Positions 17,757-25,567 of a stretch of DNA of 64,000 nt are shown here, piece after piece. Every line of letters begins with the position of its first letter. The first letter of the stretch is position 1. A program made the position numbers and the translations under genes. Under the pieces are notes generated by a model. The model made no database searches and was not told where the DNA came from. It saw nothing but the letters and a program-made list of their open reading frames with translations. Origin of the DNA: Micromonospora rifamycinica (lineage in GTDB: Bacteria; Actinomycetota; Actinomycetes; Mycobacteriales; Micromonosporaceae); assembly GCF_900090265.1 (NCBI RefSeq), contig NZ_LT607752.1:1550001-1614000 (forward strand), in the 5' to 3' direction.

Positions 17757-18824
17757 TCAGTTGCCCCACTCGAAGTTGGGCTCGACCGCCTCGGCGATGC
17801 GGAACCGGCCGCCCGGCGCGATCTCGCTGCCGCGCTCGGTGACCACGTGCTTGCCGAACCCGTCGACCAGCGGCCGGCCGACGTCGCGCTTGAGCCACAG
17901 CCGCAGCAGGTGCCGGCGACGCTCCGGCTCCGGGAAGTCGACGTAACCGGTACGCGAGTGCAGGGCCGCGTAGTTCAGCAGCCACTGCACGTCACCGGGC
18001 TGGAAGTCCATGTCCAGCGCCAGGCCGGGAGCCTGGGACACCTCGTCGTAGAGGTGCAGCAGCTCGATCTGCGCCTCGGTGAGGCGGGGTACCTCCGGGT
18101 AGTCCTGCGCCGAGAAGATCATCGAGGTGCCGGCGTAGGTGCTGAAGATGCCGTCGACGTAGCTGCAGATCGGCGAGGTGTAGGTGTGGGCCGGGGCGTC
18201 CGGGTCCTGCCGGTGCCAGTCCCAGTGCCACGGCTCGAACAGCAGTGGCGCGAGGTCCGGTCGACGGCGCAGGATCTCGTTGTAAATGGTGGTGCCGCTG
18301 ACCAGGCTGCTCGCCCCGCCGTCCTTGGCCGCCCGCAGGCACATCAGCGCCACCACGTCGGAGCTGTCGGAGTGGAACGGCAGCCGGTCGCGGACCCGCG
18401 ACGGCAGGGCCGACGGGTCGTCGAGGGTCTTGTTGGAGGTGGCGATGACGTGGTCGAGCACGTCACCCATCTGGTTCTGCCCCATCGGCACGCCGAGGTG
18501 CAGCCCCATCAGGAAGAAGATCGCCCCGGCGAGGGTGTCGCCGTACTCCTCCGTGCGCAGGCCCCGGACCAGGATGAAGCCGCGGCCGGAGTCGAGCTGG
18601 CGGGCGCACTCCTCGTTCAGCCCGGCGCAGGCCGGCAGCGGGTAGTCCGCGGCGGTCACCGTACGCAGGTCGGGGTCGTCGGCGACGAACCGGCGGCCGA
18701 CGGTCTCCAGCTCGACGCGCTCGGCGTCGCTGAGCTGGTAGACCCACTCGGTCGAGGTACGCAGCTCGTCACCGCGCCAGGCGGACGGGCCGGAGATGGG
18801 GGCGAGATCGATTGCAGTGGTCAT
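17757..18824 (-). CDS. TauD/TfdA-family Fe(II)/2-oxoglutarate dioxygenase
   Basis: Non-heme iron dioxygenase of 355 residues. The start is taken as the ATG at 18824 (MTTAIDLAP), about 9 bases after CGGAG, rather than the in-frame codon at 18866. The iron facial triad is visible: His151 and Asp153 in PFHSDSSD and His289 in ALHSRTGYVDFPE; the Arg-rich RRRHLLRLWLKRD after it supplies the 2-oxoglutarate-binding Arg. The fold is closest to clavaminate-synthase-like/TauD enzymes, which hydroxylate or demethylate small acids and amines. A 41-codon ORF and a copy of the shared operator motif lie upstream, linking it to the same regulon as the P450 and transporter. The substrate is unknown. Confidence 0.9.
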   Translation of the reverse strand: MTTAIDLAPISGPSAWRGDELRTSTEWVYQLSDAERVELETVGRRFVADDPDLRTVTAADYPLPACAGLNEECARQLDSGRGFILVRGLRTEEYGDTLAGAIFFLMGLHLGVPMGQNQMGDVLDHVIATSNKTLDDPSALPSRVRDRLPFHSDSSDVVALMCLRAAKDGGASSLVSGTTIYNEILRRRPDLAPLLFEPWHWDWHRQDPDAPAHTYTSPICSYVDGIFSTYAGTSMIFSAQDYPEVPRLTEAQIELLHLYDEVSQAPGLALDMDFQPGDVQWLLNYAALHSRTGYVDFPEPERRRHLLRLWLKRDVGRPLVDGFGKHVVTERGSEIAPGGRFRIAEAVEPNFEWGN

Positions 18825-18954
18825 GATGGTGCGCTCCGAGGGTCGGTTCTGCGGGAAACGGGTCAATGTCCCGGCGCGGGCGTACCGCCCACCGGGCTGA
18901 TCAACGACGCGGGCGACCGCCGTGTCCCGGACGGGAGACGGCGGGCCTGTCCCG

Positions 18955-19080
18955 TCAGAACGGGGTCTGCGGATCCCCGGCGGCGGTCCCGGGGCGCATG
19001 CCCTCCCGCGGCGGGTGTACCCGCAACGGCTCCTCGTAGCCGCGCACCAGCAATCCAGGACCTTGCGGTACTCGGATCAT
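18955..19080 (-). CDS. Candidate 41-residue small protein upstream of the dioxygenase
   Basis: A short frame begins with ATG at 19080, preceded by an excellent ribosome site (CAGGAGAA, 4-5 bases before the ATG), and ends with TGA at 18955. The 41-residue product starts MIRVPQGPGLLVRGYEEPLR and continues with a Pro/Gly/Arg-rich tail ending DPQTPF; it has no Cys, no Lys and no transmembrane segment. It lies 130 bases upstream of the dioxygenase on the same strand and downstream of the operator-like motif at 19154, so it would be co-transcribed. The ribosome site is better than that of many large genes here. I recognise no family; a leader peptide or a small partner protein are both possible. 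Confidence 0.5.
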   Translation of the reverse strand: MIRVPQGPGLLVRGYEEPLRVHPPREGMRPGTAAGDPQTPF

Positions 19081-19153
19081 GGCGTTCTCCTGCGGCTGGC
19101 GATGATCGCTCCAGGCTAGCCAACCCTCGCCGCACCGTCAACAGAGACGGCAT

Positions 19154-19166
19154 CTCGCAATCCAAT
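19154..19166. promoter_or_regulatory. Weak copy of the shared operator-like motif (dioxygenase unit)
   Basis: CTCGCAATCCAAT keeps the left half-site and flank of the other copies (ATCTCGCAAT) but not the right half. It is 74 bases upstream of the small ORF in the gap after the ECF sigma gene. The weakest of the four copies. Confidence 0.35.
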
Positions 19167-19239
19167 TCGCAGCAGACGTCGGGCCGGGGCCGGACGGGGA
19201 CGGCCGCCGACCCCGGTTCCGCCCGCTTCGCCCGGTCGG

Positions 19240-20388
19240 TCATCCCCCTCCCGTCGCGGCGTTGAGCCGGGCGGCCTGGCGGACCAGGTGGTCGCGTTCG
19301 GCGAGGTTGCCGGCCCGGTGGGCCGCGTCGGCGTACGACCGGGCCGCCGTGACCAGGTCACCGGCCCGCTCGTGCAGGTACGCCGCCGCCGCGGCGTGCC
19401 GGGGCAACGCCGGGTCCAGCACCGCGAGGGCCGCCAGCCCGGCGCGCGGCCCGTCGGCCTCGCCGACGGCGACAGCACGGTTGAGCCGGACGACCGGGCT
19501 GTCGGTCAACCGCGCCAACTCGTCGTACCACTCGACGATCTGCACCCAGTCGGTCTCCCCGGAGGTGGGCGCGTCGGCGTGCAGCGCCGCGACGGCGGCC
19601 TGGGCCTGGAACTCGCCCAGCCGGTCCCGGGCCAGCGCCGCCTGGAGGATCCGCACCCCCTCGGCGATCAGCGTGGTGTCCCACCGGGTGCGGTCCTGCG
19701 CCGCGAGCGGCACGAGGCTGCCGTCCGGGGCGGTCCGGGCGGCCCGTCGGGCGTGGTGCAGCAGCATCAGGGCGAGCAACCCGGCCACCTCGGGATGGTC
19801 GATCGCCTCCGCGAGCTGCCGGGTCAGCCGGATCGCCTCGGCGGCGAGGTCGACGGCACCGGAGTAGCCCTCGTTGAAGACCAGGTACAGCACCCGCAGC
19901 ACGGTGGCGACGTCGCCCGGCTGGTCGAACCGTACGCCGGACACGGTGCGTCTGGCCCGGCTGATCCGCTGCGCCATGGTCGCCTCCGGCACCAGGTACG
20001 CCTGGGCGATCTGGCGGGTGGTCAGCCCGCCCACGGCACGCAGGGTCAGCGCGACCGCCGACGACGGGGTCAGCGAGGGATGGGCGCACAGGAAGTAGAG
20101 CTGGAGCGTGTCGTCCGCCCCGGACACGGGGCCCGGCGCCGGTTCCTCGACGACGAGGTCCTCCCGCCGACGGCGGGCGGTGTCCGCCCGGGTCGCGTCG
20201 AGGAACCGGTGCCAGGCCACGGTGACCAGCCAACCCTTGGGGTCGCGGGGCGGATCGACAGGCCAGACCCCGACCGCCCGCACCAGGGCCTCCTGCACGG
20301 CGTCCTCGGCCGCCGCGAGGTCGGCACCGCGGCCGACGAGCACCCCGAGCACCTCCGGGGTGAGGCGGCGCAGCAGGTCGGCGTCCAT
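19240..20388 (-). CDS. ECF42-type RNA polymerase sigma factor with C-terminal TPR-like extension
   Basis: Sigma factor of 382 residues, about twice the length of a basic ECF sigma. Sigma-2 occupies about residues 10-75 (AAEDAVQEALVRAV, PKGWLVTVAWHRFLD) and sigma-4 about 115-165 (LTTRQIAQAYLVPEATMAQR). The remaining ~200 residues form an alpha-helical repeat extension with YLVFNEGYSG and VVRLNRAVAVGEADGP, the hallmark of group ECF42, in which this extension is needed for activity and no classical anti-sigma exists. The gene starts four bases after the DGPF-domain gene (GGAG before ATG), the diagnostic partner of this group. A TGTCGA-type promoter lies in front of the pair. Confidence 0.93.
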   Translation of the reverse strand: MDADLLRRLTPEVLGVLVGRGADLAAAEDAVQEALVRAVGVWPVDPPRDPKGWLVTVAWHRFLDATRADTARRRREDLVVEEPAPGPVSGADDTLQLYFLCAHPSLTPSSAVALTLRAVGGLTTRQIAQAYLVPEATMAQRISRARRTVSGVRFDQPGDVATVLRVLYLVFNEGYSGAVDLAAEAIRLTRQLAEAIDHPEVAGLLALMLLHHARRAARTAPDGSLVPLAAQDRTRWDTTLIAEGVRILQAALARDRLGEFQAQAAVAALHADAPTSGETDWVQIVEWYDELARLTDSPVVRLNRAVAVGEADGPRAGLAALAVLDPALPRHAAAAAYLHERAGDLVTAARSYADAAHRAGNLAERDHLVRQAARLNAATGGG

Positions 20389-20392
20389 CAGG

Positions 20393-20800
20393 TCACTCCG
20401 TGATCGTCGGCGGCTCGGTGAGGAACGGGCGCAGCTCCAGCCACTCGTGGATCGGCCGGCCGCCCGCCCCCGGGGCGGCCGACAGCTCCCCGGCCAGCTC
20501 GACGGCGCGCTGGTAGCTGTCCACGTCGATCACCATCCAGCCGGCGACGAGGTCCTTGGTCTCGGCGAAGGGACCGTCGGTTACCGGCGGACGCCCCTCG
20601 CCGTCGTACCGGACGAACGTCCCGCCGGGGGCGAGCGCCTGGGCGTCGACGAACTCCCCGGTGCCCTCCAGCCGCGCCGCGAAGTCGTTCATGTACTGCA
20701 CGTGCGCCGCGATCTCCTCGGGCGTCCACCGGTCCATCGGTACGTCGTTGACCGCGGCCGGAGCGCCCCGGTAGTGCTTGAGCAGCAGGTACTTCGCCAT
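20393..20800 (-). CDS. DGPF/YCII-domain protein, partner of the ECF42 sigma factor
   Basis: Small protein of 135 residues from the ATG at 20800 (GAGGAGAA about 6 bases upstream); the longer frame to 20848 lacks a ribosome site. It has the YCII-like ferredoxin fold and the naming motif VTDGPFAETKDLVAGW at about residues 70-86, preceded by MAKYLLLKHYRG. DGPF proteins accompany ECF42 sigma factors across actinomycetes and are their main known targets; their biochemical role remains unclear. It is the first gene of a two-gene unit with the sigma factor. Confidence 0.92.
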   Translation of the reverse strand: MAKYLLLKHYRGAPAAVNDVPMDRWTPEEIAAHVQYMNDFAARLEGTGEFVDAQALAPGGTFVRYDGEGRPPVTDGPFAETKDLVAGWMVIDVDSYQRAVELAGELSAAPGAGGRPIHEWLELRPFLTEPPTITE

Positions 20801-20854
20801 CAGAGTTCTCCTCGGTGCCGGTGCGGAAGCCGTTGCGGCCGCGTTCACCCCGGG

Positions 20855-20881
20855 GACGACGCCGCCGCCCCGTTCTCGACA
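20855..20881 (-). promoter_or_regulatory. Candidate ECF42-dependent promoter (TGTCGA-N17-CGTC)
   Basis: On the minus strand TGTCGA at 20881-20876 is followed after 17 bases by CGTC at 20858-20855 (a second CGTC lies 14 bases after). From memory, ECF42 target promoters share a TGTCGA -35 element and a CGA/TC-type -10. The -10 is 55 bases upstream of the DGPF start, implying that the sigma factor drives its own unit. Confidence 0.55.
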
Positions 20882-20962
20882 TCGCCGGCCACGATTTCTT
20901 CCCTGGGACGGTACGCGCGCGACGGTGTCGCCCGCAGCGCCGCTGCCGGCGCGTCGCCCGAC

Positions 20963-22243
20963 TCACCGTCCCACGAGCTGCCGGGCCCGCAGCCGGCGGA
21001 TCCCCGAGACCCGCTCCGCCGGAGGGGACGGCCGGGTCGCGGGCAGCCGCACGGTGAACACCGCGCCCTGGTGCGGACGCCCCTGCGCCTCGATGGTGCC
21101 CCGGTGACTCGTGACGACCTCCTGGAGCAGGGCCAGGCCCAACCCGAAGCGGTGCTCCCCGGCACCCGCGCCGCGGTGGAAGCGGTCGAAGATGCGGCGC
21201 GCGTCCGCCTGGTCGAACCCGTCCCCGGTGTCGGCGACCACGAACTCGGCGTAGTCGCCCGCCGCCCGCAACGACACGTCGATCCGGCCGCCGGGAGGCG
21301 TGTGGGCGAGCGCGTTGGCGAGCAGCTCCCCGGCGACCCGGCGCAGCGCCGACTCCACCCCCGGCACCGGGAGGGGCTCGGTGGGCATGTCCACGGCCAG
21401 GGCGATACGGCGTTCCGCGGCGCGTTCGGTCTCGGCGGCGACCGCCGCCCCGACCAGCACGGTGAGGTCGACCGGCGGATCCGTCCGCCGGTCGGCGGGA
21501 GCGGCGGCGAGCTGGGCAGAGAGCAGCAGGTCGTCGACGATCTCGCCGAGCCGGCGGGTGCCGCCGATCAGCCGGTCCAGATCCTCCAGGTTGGCGGCGC
21601 TCCCGCCGGTACGCGCCCGCCGGGCCATCACCTGGGCGCGGATGTGCACCTGGGCGATCGGCGTACGCAGCTCGTGGCTGGCGTCCGCGATGAACCGACG
21701 CTGACGGGTGAGCGCCTCCGCGAGCGGCGCGACGGCCCGACGACCGACGAGCGCGCCGGTCAGCACGGCCACGAGCAGGCCGACCGTGGCGGCGAGGGCG
21801 AACGCGAGCAACAGGTGCCGGCGGTCGGACAGCTGGAACCGCGCGTCGAACACCGCCTGGACGACGATCCCACCGTCCCGGGCCTCGGTACGCACGTGGT
21901 AGGTCGTGCCGTTGCGGGTCACCGTGTCGAGGTGGACGTGTCCGGTGTCCGCCACCGTCCGCAGCGCGGCGGACAGCGGGAAGCCGGGCGGGGGCGGGTT
22001 GACGCCGGTGTCCACCCGTACCCCGTCGTACTGGAAGATCCAGCTGCAGGCGGGCGGGCCGGCGATGGTCGCGTGGCTGGTGCCCCAGGCCAGTTCGCGT
22101 TGGATCTGTGCCTCCTGGCTGCGGACCAGGACGGCGTAGGAGATGCCGCCGGCCGTCAGCAGCAGACCCCCGATCGCCAGGCCGACCAGCAGGCCGATCC
22201 GCAGTCGGGCCCGCCGGACCATCGCCTGCTCCACCAACTCCAT
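20963..22243 (-). CDS. OmpR-class sensor histidine kinase
   Basis: Histidine kinase of 426 residues; the ATG at 22243 overlaps the regulator stop by one base (TGATG), and the longer open frame upstream is a shadow of the regulator. Two transmembrane helices (about residues 12-36 and 130-158) enclose an extracytoplasmic sensor of ~95 residues containing one Cys. HisKA has the phosphoacceptor in FIADASHELRTPIAQ; HATPase_c shows the N-box ELLANALAHTPPG, G1 VADTGDGFD and G2 FGLGLALLQEV. The regulator 22243-22914 is its cognate partner. The sensed signal is unknown. Confidence 0.93.
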   Translation of the reverse strand: MELVEQAMVRRARLRIGLLVGLAIGGLLLTAGGISYAVLVRSQEAQIQRELAWGTSHATIAGPPACSWIFQYDGVRVDTGVNPPPPGFPLSAALRTVADTGHVHLDTVTRNGTTYHVRTEARDGGIVVQAVFDARFQLSDRRHLLLAFALAATVGLLVAVLTGALVGRRAVAPLAEALTRQRRFIADASHELRTPIAQVHIRAQVMARRARTGGSAANLEDLDRLIGGTRRLGEIVDDLLLSAQLAAAPADRRTDPPVDLTVLVGAAVAAETERAAERRIALAVDMPTEPLPVPGVESALRRVAGELLANALAHTPPGGRIDVSLRAAGDYAEFVVADTGDGFDQADARRIFDRFHRGAGAGEHRFGLGLALLQEVVTSHRGTIEAQGRPHQGAVFTVRLPATRPSPPAERVSGIRRLRARQLVGR

Positions 22244-22914
22244 CAGAGCCCTCCGAGCCGGTAGCCCAGGCCGTGCACGGTGCGGATCACCGCGCGGCCG
22301 AGCTTGCGTCGAAGGTAGTAGACGTAGGTGTCCACTATCGACGCGGCGGCGGCCTCGTCGAAGACCCTGCGGCGCAGCTCGGCCCGGGAGTGCACGGTGC
22401 TGGGCTGCGCCGCCAGCACGCGGAGCAGCTCGAACTCGCGGGCCGACAGCGCCACCCGGGTGCCGTCGGCCAGCACCGCGTCGCGGGGGGTCAGGTCGAG
22501 CCGGCCCGCGCCGATGCGCAGGACGTTGGCCGAATCGGAGGTGCGTCGGCACAACGCCCGGATCCGGGCGCTCAGCTCGTCCAGGTCGAAGGGCTTCATC
22601 AGGTAGTCGTCGGCGCCCGCGTCCAGCCCGGCTATCCGGTCGCCGACCGTGCCGAGCGCGGTGAGCATCAACGCCCGGGCCGGGATCCGGCGCGACCGCA
22701 GCCGGGCGACCAGGTCCAGCCCGTCCAGTGCCGGCAGCTTCCGGTCGATGACCAGCACGTCGTAGGTACGGGTGAGCCCGAGGTGCAGACCCCGCTGGCC
22801 GTCCGCGGCCCGGTCGACGACGAACCCCTCGTAGACCAGTGTCTCGGTGAGGAGGCCGGCCAGTTCGTCGTCGTCCTCGACCAGCAGCAACCGGTTCGGT
22901 CTCTCCCCGCGCAT
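22243..22914 (-). CDS. OmpR/PhoB-family response regulator
   Basis: Response regulator of 223 residues. The receiver domain has LLLVEDDDELAG with the acidic pocket and VLVIDRKLPALDG with the phosphoacceptor Asp; Lys is in YLMKPFDLDEL. The winged-helix DNA-binding domain (about residues 130-220) shows LSAREFELLRVLA and the recognition-helix region SIVDTYVYYLRRKLG ending in TVHGLGYRL. It is the first gene of a coupled pair with the kinase. A near-palindrome at 22946-22961 lies between plausible -35 and -10 elements in its promoter, suggesting autoregulation or outside control. Confidence 0.93.
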   Translation of the reverse strand: MRGERPNRLLLVEDDDELAGLLTETLVYEGFVVDRAADGQRGLHLGLTRTYDVLVIDRKLPALDGLDLVARLRSRRIPARALMLTALGTVGDRIAGLDAGADDYLMKPFDLDELSARIRALCRRTSDSANVLRIGAGRLDLTPRDAVLADGTRVALSAREFELLRVLAAQPSTVHSRAELRRRVFDEAAAASIVDTYVYYLRRKLGRAVIRTVHGLGYRLGGL

Positions 22915-22945
22915 GTGTCCACGATCGCACAGAGGACCCCCAAAT

Positions 22946-22961
22946 AGAGACAGCTATCTCT
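22946..22961. promoter_or_regulatory. Near-palindrome in the promoter of the OmpR-type regulator
   Basis: AGAGACAGCTATCTCT is a 16-bp inverted repeat with one mismatched pair. On the minus strand it falls between ATGACA and TATTTG, which are 16 bases apart and could be -35 and -10 elements, with the regulator ATG 28 bases further. It could instead act as a weak terminator for the antiporter, whose stop is at 22965. Confidence 0.4.
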
Positions 22962-22964
22962 TTG

Positions 22965-24230
22965 TCATTTCGCCACCACGAGCGACGGCGGGTGGACCTC
23001 CCCGCCCCTGCGGGCCTCCCGTCGCTCGATCCAGCTCAGCAGCGGCGTCGTCATCATGGTGGTGACCAGCGCCACCACCACCAGCACGGTGAACAGCGAC
23101 GCGTTCACGATGCCCGCCTCCAGCCCAACGTTCAGCGCGATCAGCTGCATCAGACCCCGGGCGTTCATCAACGCGCCCACCCGCAACGCGACGCCCTGCG
23201 ACTCGCCCCGCAGCCGCGCCGCCGCCCAGCAGGCGCCGAACTTGCCGACGATCGCCGCGGTCACGCAGGCCACCGCGAACAGCAGCACCGGCGCGCTGCC
23301 CAGCAGCCCGAACTCCGTCCGCAGGCCCGAGTAGGTGAAGAACAGCGGCAGGAAGACCGTCGCGGCGACCGGGGTGAGGGTGTCCACCACCCGGTCGGTG
23401 TTGGCGGTGTGCGGCATCACCACCCCGACCGCGAACGCGCCGAAGACCGCGTACAGGCCGATCTCGTCGGTGTACCAGGCGACCAGGAAGAGCAGCGCCA
23501 CCGTGCCGAGCACCCGGGCGTTGTCGTTGAGGCGGGGGCTGGTCATCAGCGCGGTGGTCACCCGACGCCCGACGAACCAGAGCGCCAGCGCGAACAGGAC
23601 CGCCCCGCCGGCGGTGACGATCGCCGGCCCGGCCCGGCCGGAGGCGAAGGCCAGCACCACGGCCAGCATGATCCAGGCGACCATGTCGTCGAGCGCGCCG
23701 CTGGCCAGCGACAGGGTGCCGTGCCGGGTGCCGGCGTGCCCGCGTTCGGTGATGATCCGGGCCAGCATCGGAAAGGCGGTGATGGCCAGCGCGACGCCGA
23801 CGAACGCCGCCGAGACCCCGAGCGACGTCCCGTCGGCCCGCATCGGCACGGCGTCCGCCGTCACCAGGACCAGCACCACGCCGAGCGCGAGCGGCGCGGT
23901 CACCCCGGCCAGCGACACCAGTCCCGCGGTGCCGGCGAGGCCGGTGACCCGGTGCGCCCCGAACGCGTACCCGGCCTGGAACATGAACAGCACCAGGCCG
24001 ACCTGACCCACCACGTAGAGCACCGGGAGCAGGGCGGCCGGGAACAGGGCGTCCTTGACGTCCGGCAGGACCAGGCCGAGCAGCGACGGGCCGAGCAGCA
24101 CGCCGGCGAGCATCTCGCTGACCACGGCGGGCTGCCCCACCCGGCCCAGCAACCAGGCCACCGCCTTGCAGAAGATCAGGATCACCGCGACCGCGATGAA
24201 GAACCGCGGTGCCAACTGGGTCGGGGTCAC
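22965..24230 (-). CDS. CPA2-type cation/proton antiporter
   Basis: Integral membrane transporter of 421 residues with about 12 hydrophobic helices, starting at the GTG at 24230 that overlaps the P450 stop (GTGA); the much longer open frame upstream is a shadow. Motifs include VVSEMLAGVLLGPSLLG at helix 2, the charged SGALDDMVAWIML and the gate-like FTYSGLRTEFGLLG, all typical of KefB/NapA-like monovalent cation:proton antiporters. As the last gene of the biosynthetic-looking operon it is a candidate for self-protection or product export, although its family normally moves Na+ or K+. No C-terminal regulatory (TrkA) domain is present. Confidence 0.88.
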   Translation of the reverse strand: MTPTQLAPRFFIAVAVILIFCKAVAWLLGRVGQPAVVSEMLAGVLLGPSLLGLVLPDVKDALFPAALLPVLYVVGQVGLVLFMFQAGYAFGAHRVTGLAGTAGLVSLAGVTAPLALGVVLVLVTADAVPMRADGTSLGVSAAFVGVALAITAFPMLARIITERGHAGTRHGTLSLASGALDDMVAWIMLAVVLAFASGRAGPAIVTAGGAVLFALALWFVGRRVTTALMTSPRLNDNARVLGTVALLFLVAWYTDEIGLYAVFGAFAVGVVMPHTANTDRVVDTLTPVAATVFLPLFFTYSGLRTEFGLLGSAPVLLFAVACVTAAIVGKFGACWAAARLRGESQGVALRVGALMNARGLMQLIALNVGLEAGIVNASLFTVLVVVALVTTMMTTPLLSWIERREARRGGEVHPPSLVVAK

Positions 24231-25567
24231 CGGACCGCCTCCTCGAAGTAGGTGGTGCACAAGCGTTGCCGTCGGGCGTCGACGACCATCCACGCGCCGA
24301 GCACGAGTTGCCGGATGCTGCGCCCCACGTCGGCCCAGCGGTCCCGGGACCGCATCGCGGCCAGCCGGAGCCACCCCGGGCCGGCCACCCCGGCCGGGGT
24401 CAGGTACGCCGGTCCCCGGCTGGGCAGCGACCGGCTGTGCGCGACCGAGGACGCCAGGGCGTACCGGCGCAGCACCTCGCGGGTGGCGGCGCGCAACATC
24501 ACCGGCGCGACCCCGCGCGCCGGGCAGGCCCGGTTCGCGGTGACGCCGTACGGGATGAAGTGGGCGTCGCGGGGTCTGAGCGTCCGCCACCGGTCCGGGT
24601 CGAACCGGTCGTCGGCGGCCGGTCCGCTGCGCTGGAACGCCAGGTAGTTGAAGAGCAGCACCGAGCCGGTGGCCAGGGTCACCCCGGTCGGCAGCACGAT
24701 CGGCGCGGAGGTGATCCGGTGGGCGACGCCGAAGAGCGGATGCACCCGCAGCGTCTCGTCGATCACCCGGTCCACCGCGTCGTCGTCGTCGAGGCAGCGC
24801 TGCAGATCCGGCCGGGTGGCCAGCGACAGCAGCACGTGCGCCATCGCCTCGGACATCTGTACCACGGCGGTGGTGCCGAACGCGCCGTGCAGGTACCAGG
24901 CCGTCTCCTCGACGGTGAACGGCGCCGGCAGGGTCACCGGGCAGGTACCCGCCTCGACCCGCCCGCGCAGGTAGCGGGTCAGCGGGTAGCGCCGGTCCAG
25001 GTGCCGCAGGCCGGTGCACTTCAGGGCGGCGGCCACGTCGGTGGCGTTGCCGACGATCAGCGCCCGGACCTCCGGCGGACACTCCTCGTCGAAGATCAGT
25101 TCGTGGAAGACCTCCGCCCACACCGGCATCATCAGGTCCCGCAGCCGGACGTGGTGGATCCGCCCGGCCGGCAGCTCGTCGAGCACCCGGCGGGTGGCCG
25201 CGGTGGCGAGCGCGTCGGCGCGCTGCGGACGCACCGCGAGCACCCGCCGGGTCACCGCCGCCACCGCCCGGTAGCGCTCCCCCGGCTCCAGGTGCTCCTG
25301 GTGCATGTGCGGGCCGGGCGAGAGCCAGTACCAGAACAGGTCGGACAGGCCGGCGCCCCGGCTGCGCCCGTCGGCCGCCGGGTCCGCGTAGACCCGCTCG
25401 AAGTGTTCGACGTCGACGAGCGGGCCGGGCACCGGGATGCCCTCCCCGCCGTTGACCCTGGCGAAGACCCACTGCCGCAGCCGCACCACCGCCGCCGGCA
25501 GCCAGCGCGGCAGGGTGCCGACCACCCCGAACGCGACCAGCACGCCCAGCACGACCGGCGCGCTCAC
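24227..25567 (-). CDS. Divergent, membrane-anchored cytochrome P450
   Basis: P450 of 446 residues. An N-terminal hydrophobic helix (residues ~3-25) suggests membrane anchoring, uncommon in bacterial P450s. The K-helix ExxR is in DETLRVHPL and the heme loop is IPYGVTANRACPARG, keeping Gly, Arg and the ligand Cys. The I-helix region reads YLHGAFGTTAVVQ, lacking the acidic residue of the usual AGxDT, so oxygen activation may differ. It overlaps both neighbours by four bases, between the FMN oxidase and the antiporter, with no ferredoxin gene nearby. Probably a tailoring enzyme of the cluster; the substrate is unknown. Confidence 0.85.
   Translation of the reverse strand: MSAPVVLGVLVAFGVVGTLPRWLPAAVVRLRQWVFARVNGGEGIPVPGPLVDVEHFERVYADPAADGRSRGAGLSDLFWYWLSPGPHMHQEHLEPGERYRAVAAVTRRVLAVRPQRADALATAATRRVLDELPAGRIHHVRLRDLMMPVWAEVFHELIFDEECPPEVRALIVGNATDVAAALKCTGLRHLDRRYPLTRYLRGRVEAGTCPVTLPAPFTVEETAWYLHGAFGTTAVVQMSEAMAHVLLSLATRPDLQRCLDDDDAVDRVIDETLRVHPLFGVAHRITSAPIVLPTGVTLATGSVLLFNYLAFQRSGPAADDRFDPDRWRTLRPRDAHFIPYGVTANRACPARGVAPVMLRAATREVLRRYALASSVAHSRSLPSRGPAYLTPAGVAGPGWLRLAAMRSRDRWADVGRSIRQLVLGAWMVVDARRQRLCTTYFEEAVR

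Noticed and set aside
18863-19243. 126-codon minus-strand frame before the dioxygenase
   Set aside because: No ribosome site and low-complexity Arg/Pro composition; it overlaps the better-supported 41-codon ORF and the operator-like motif.
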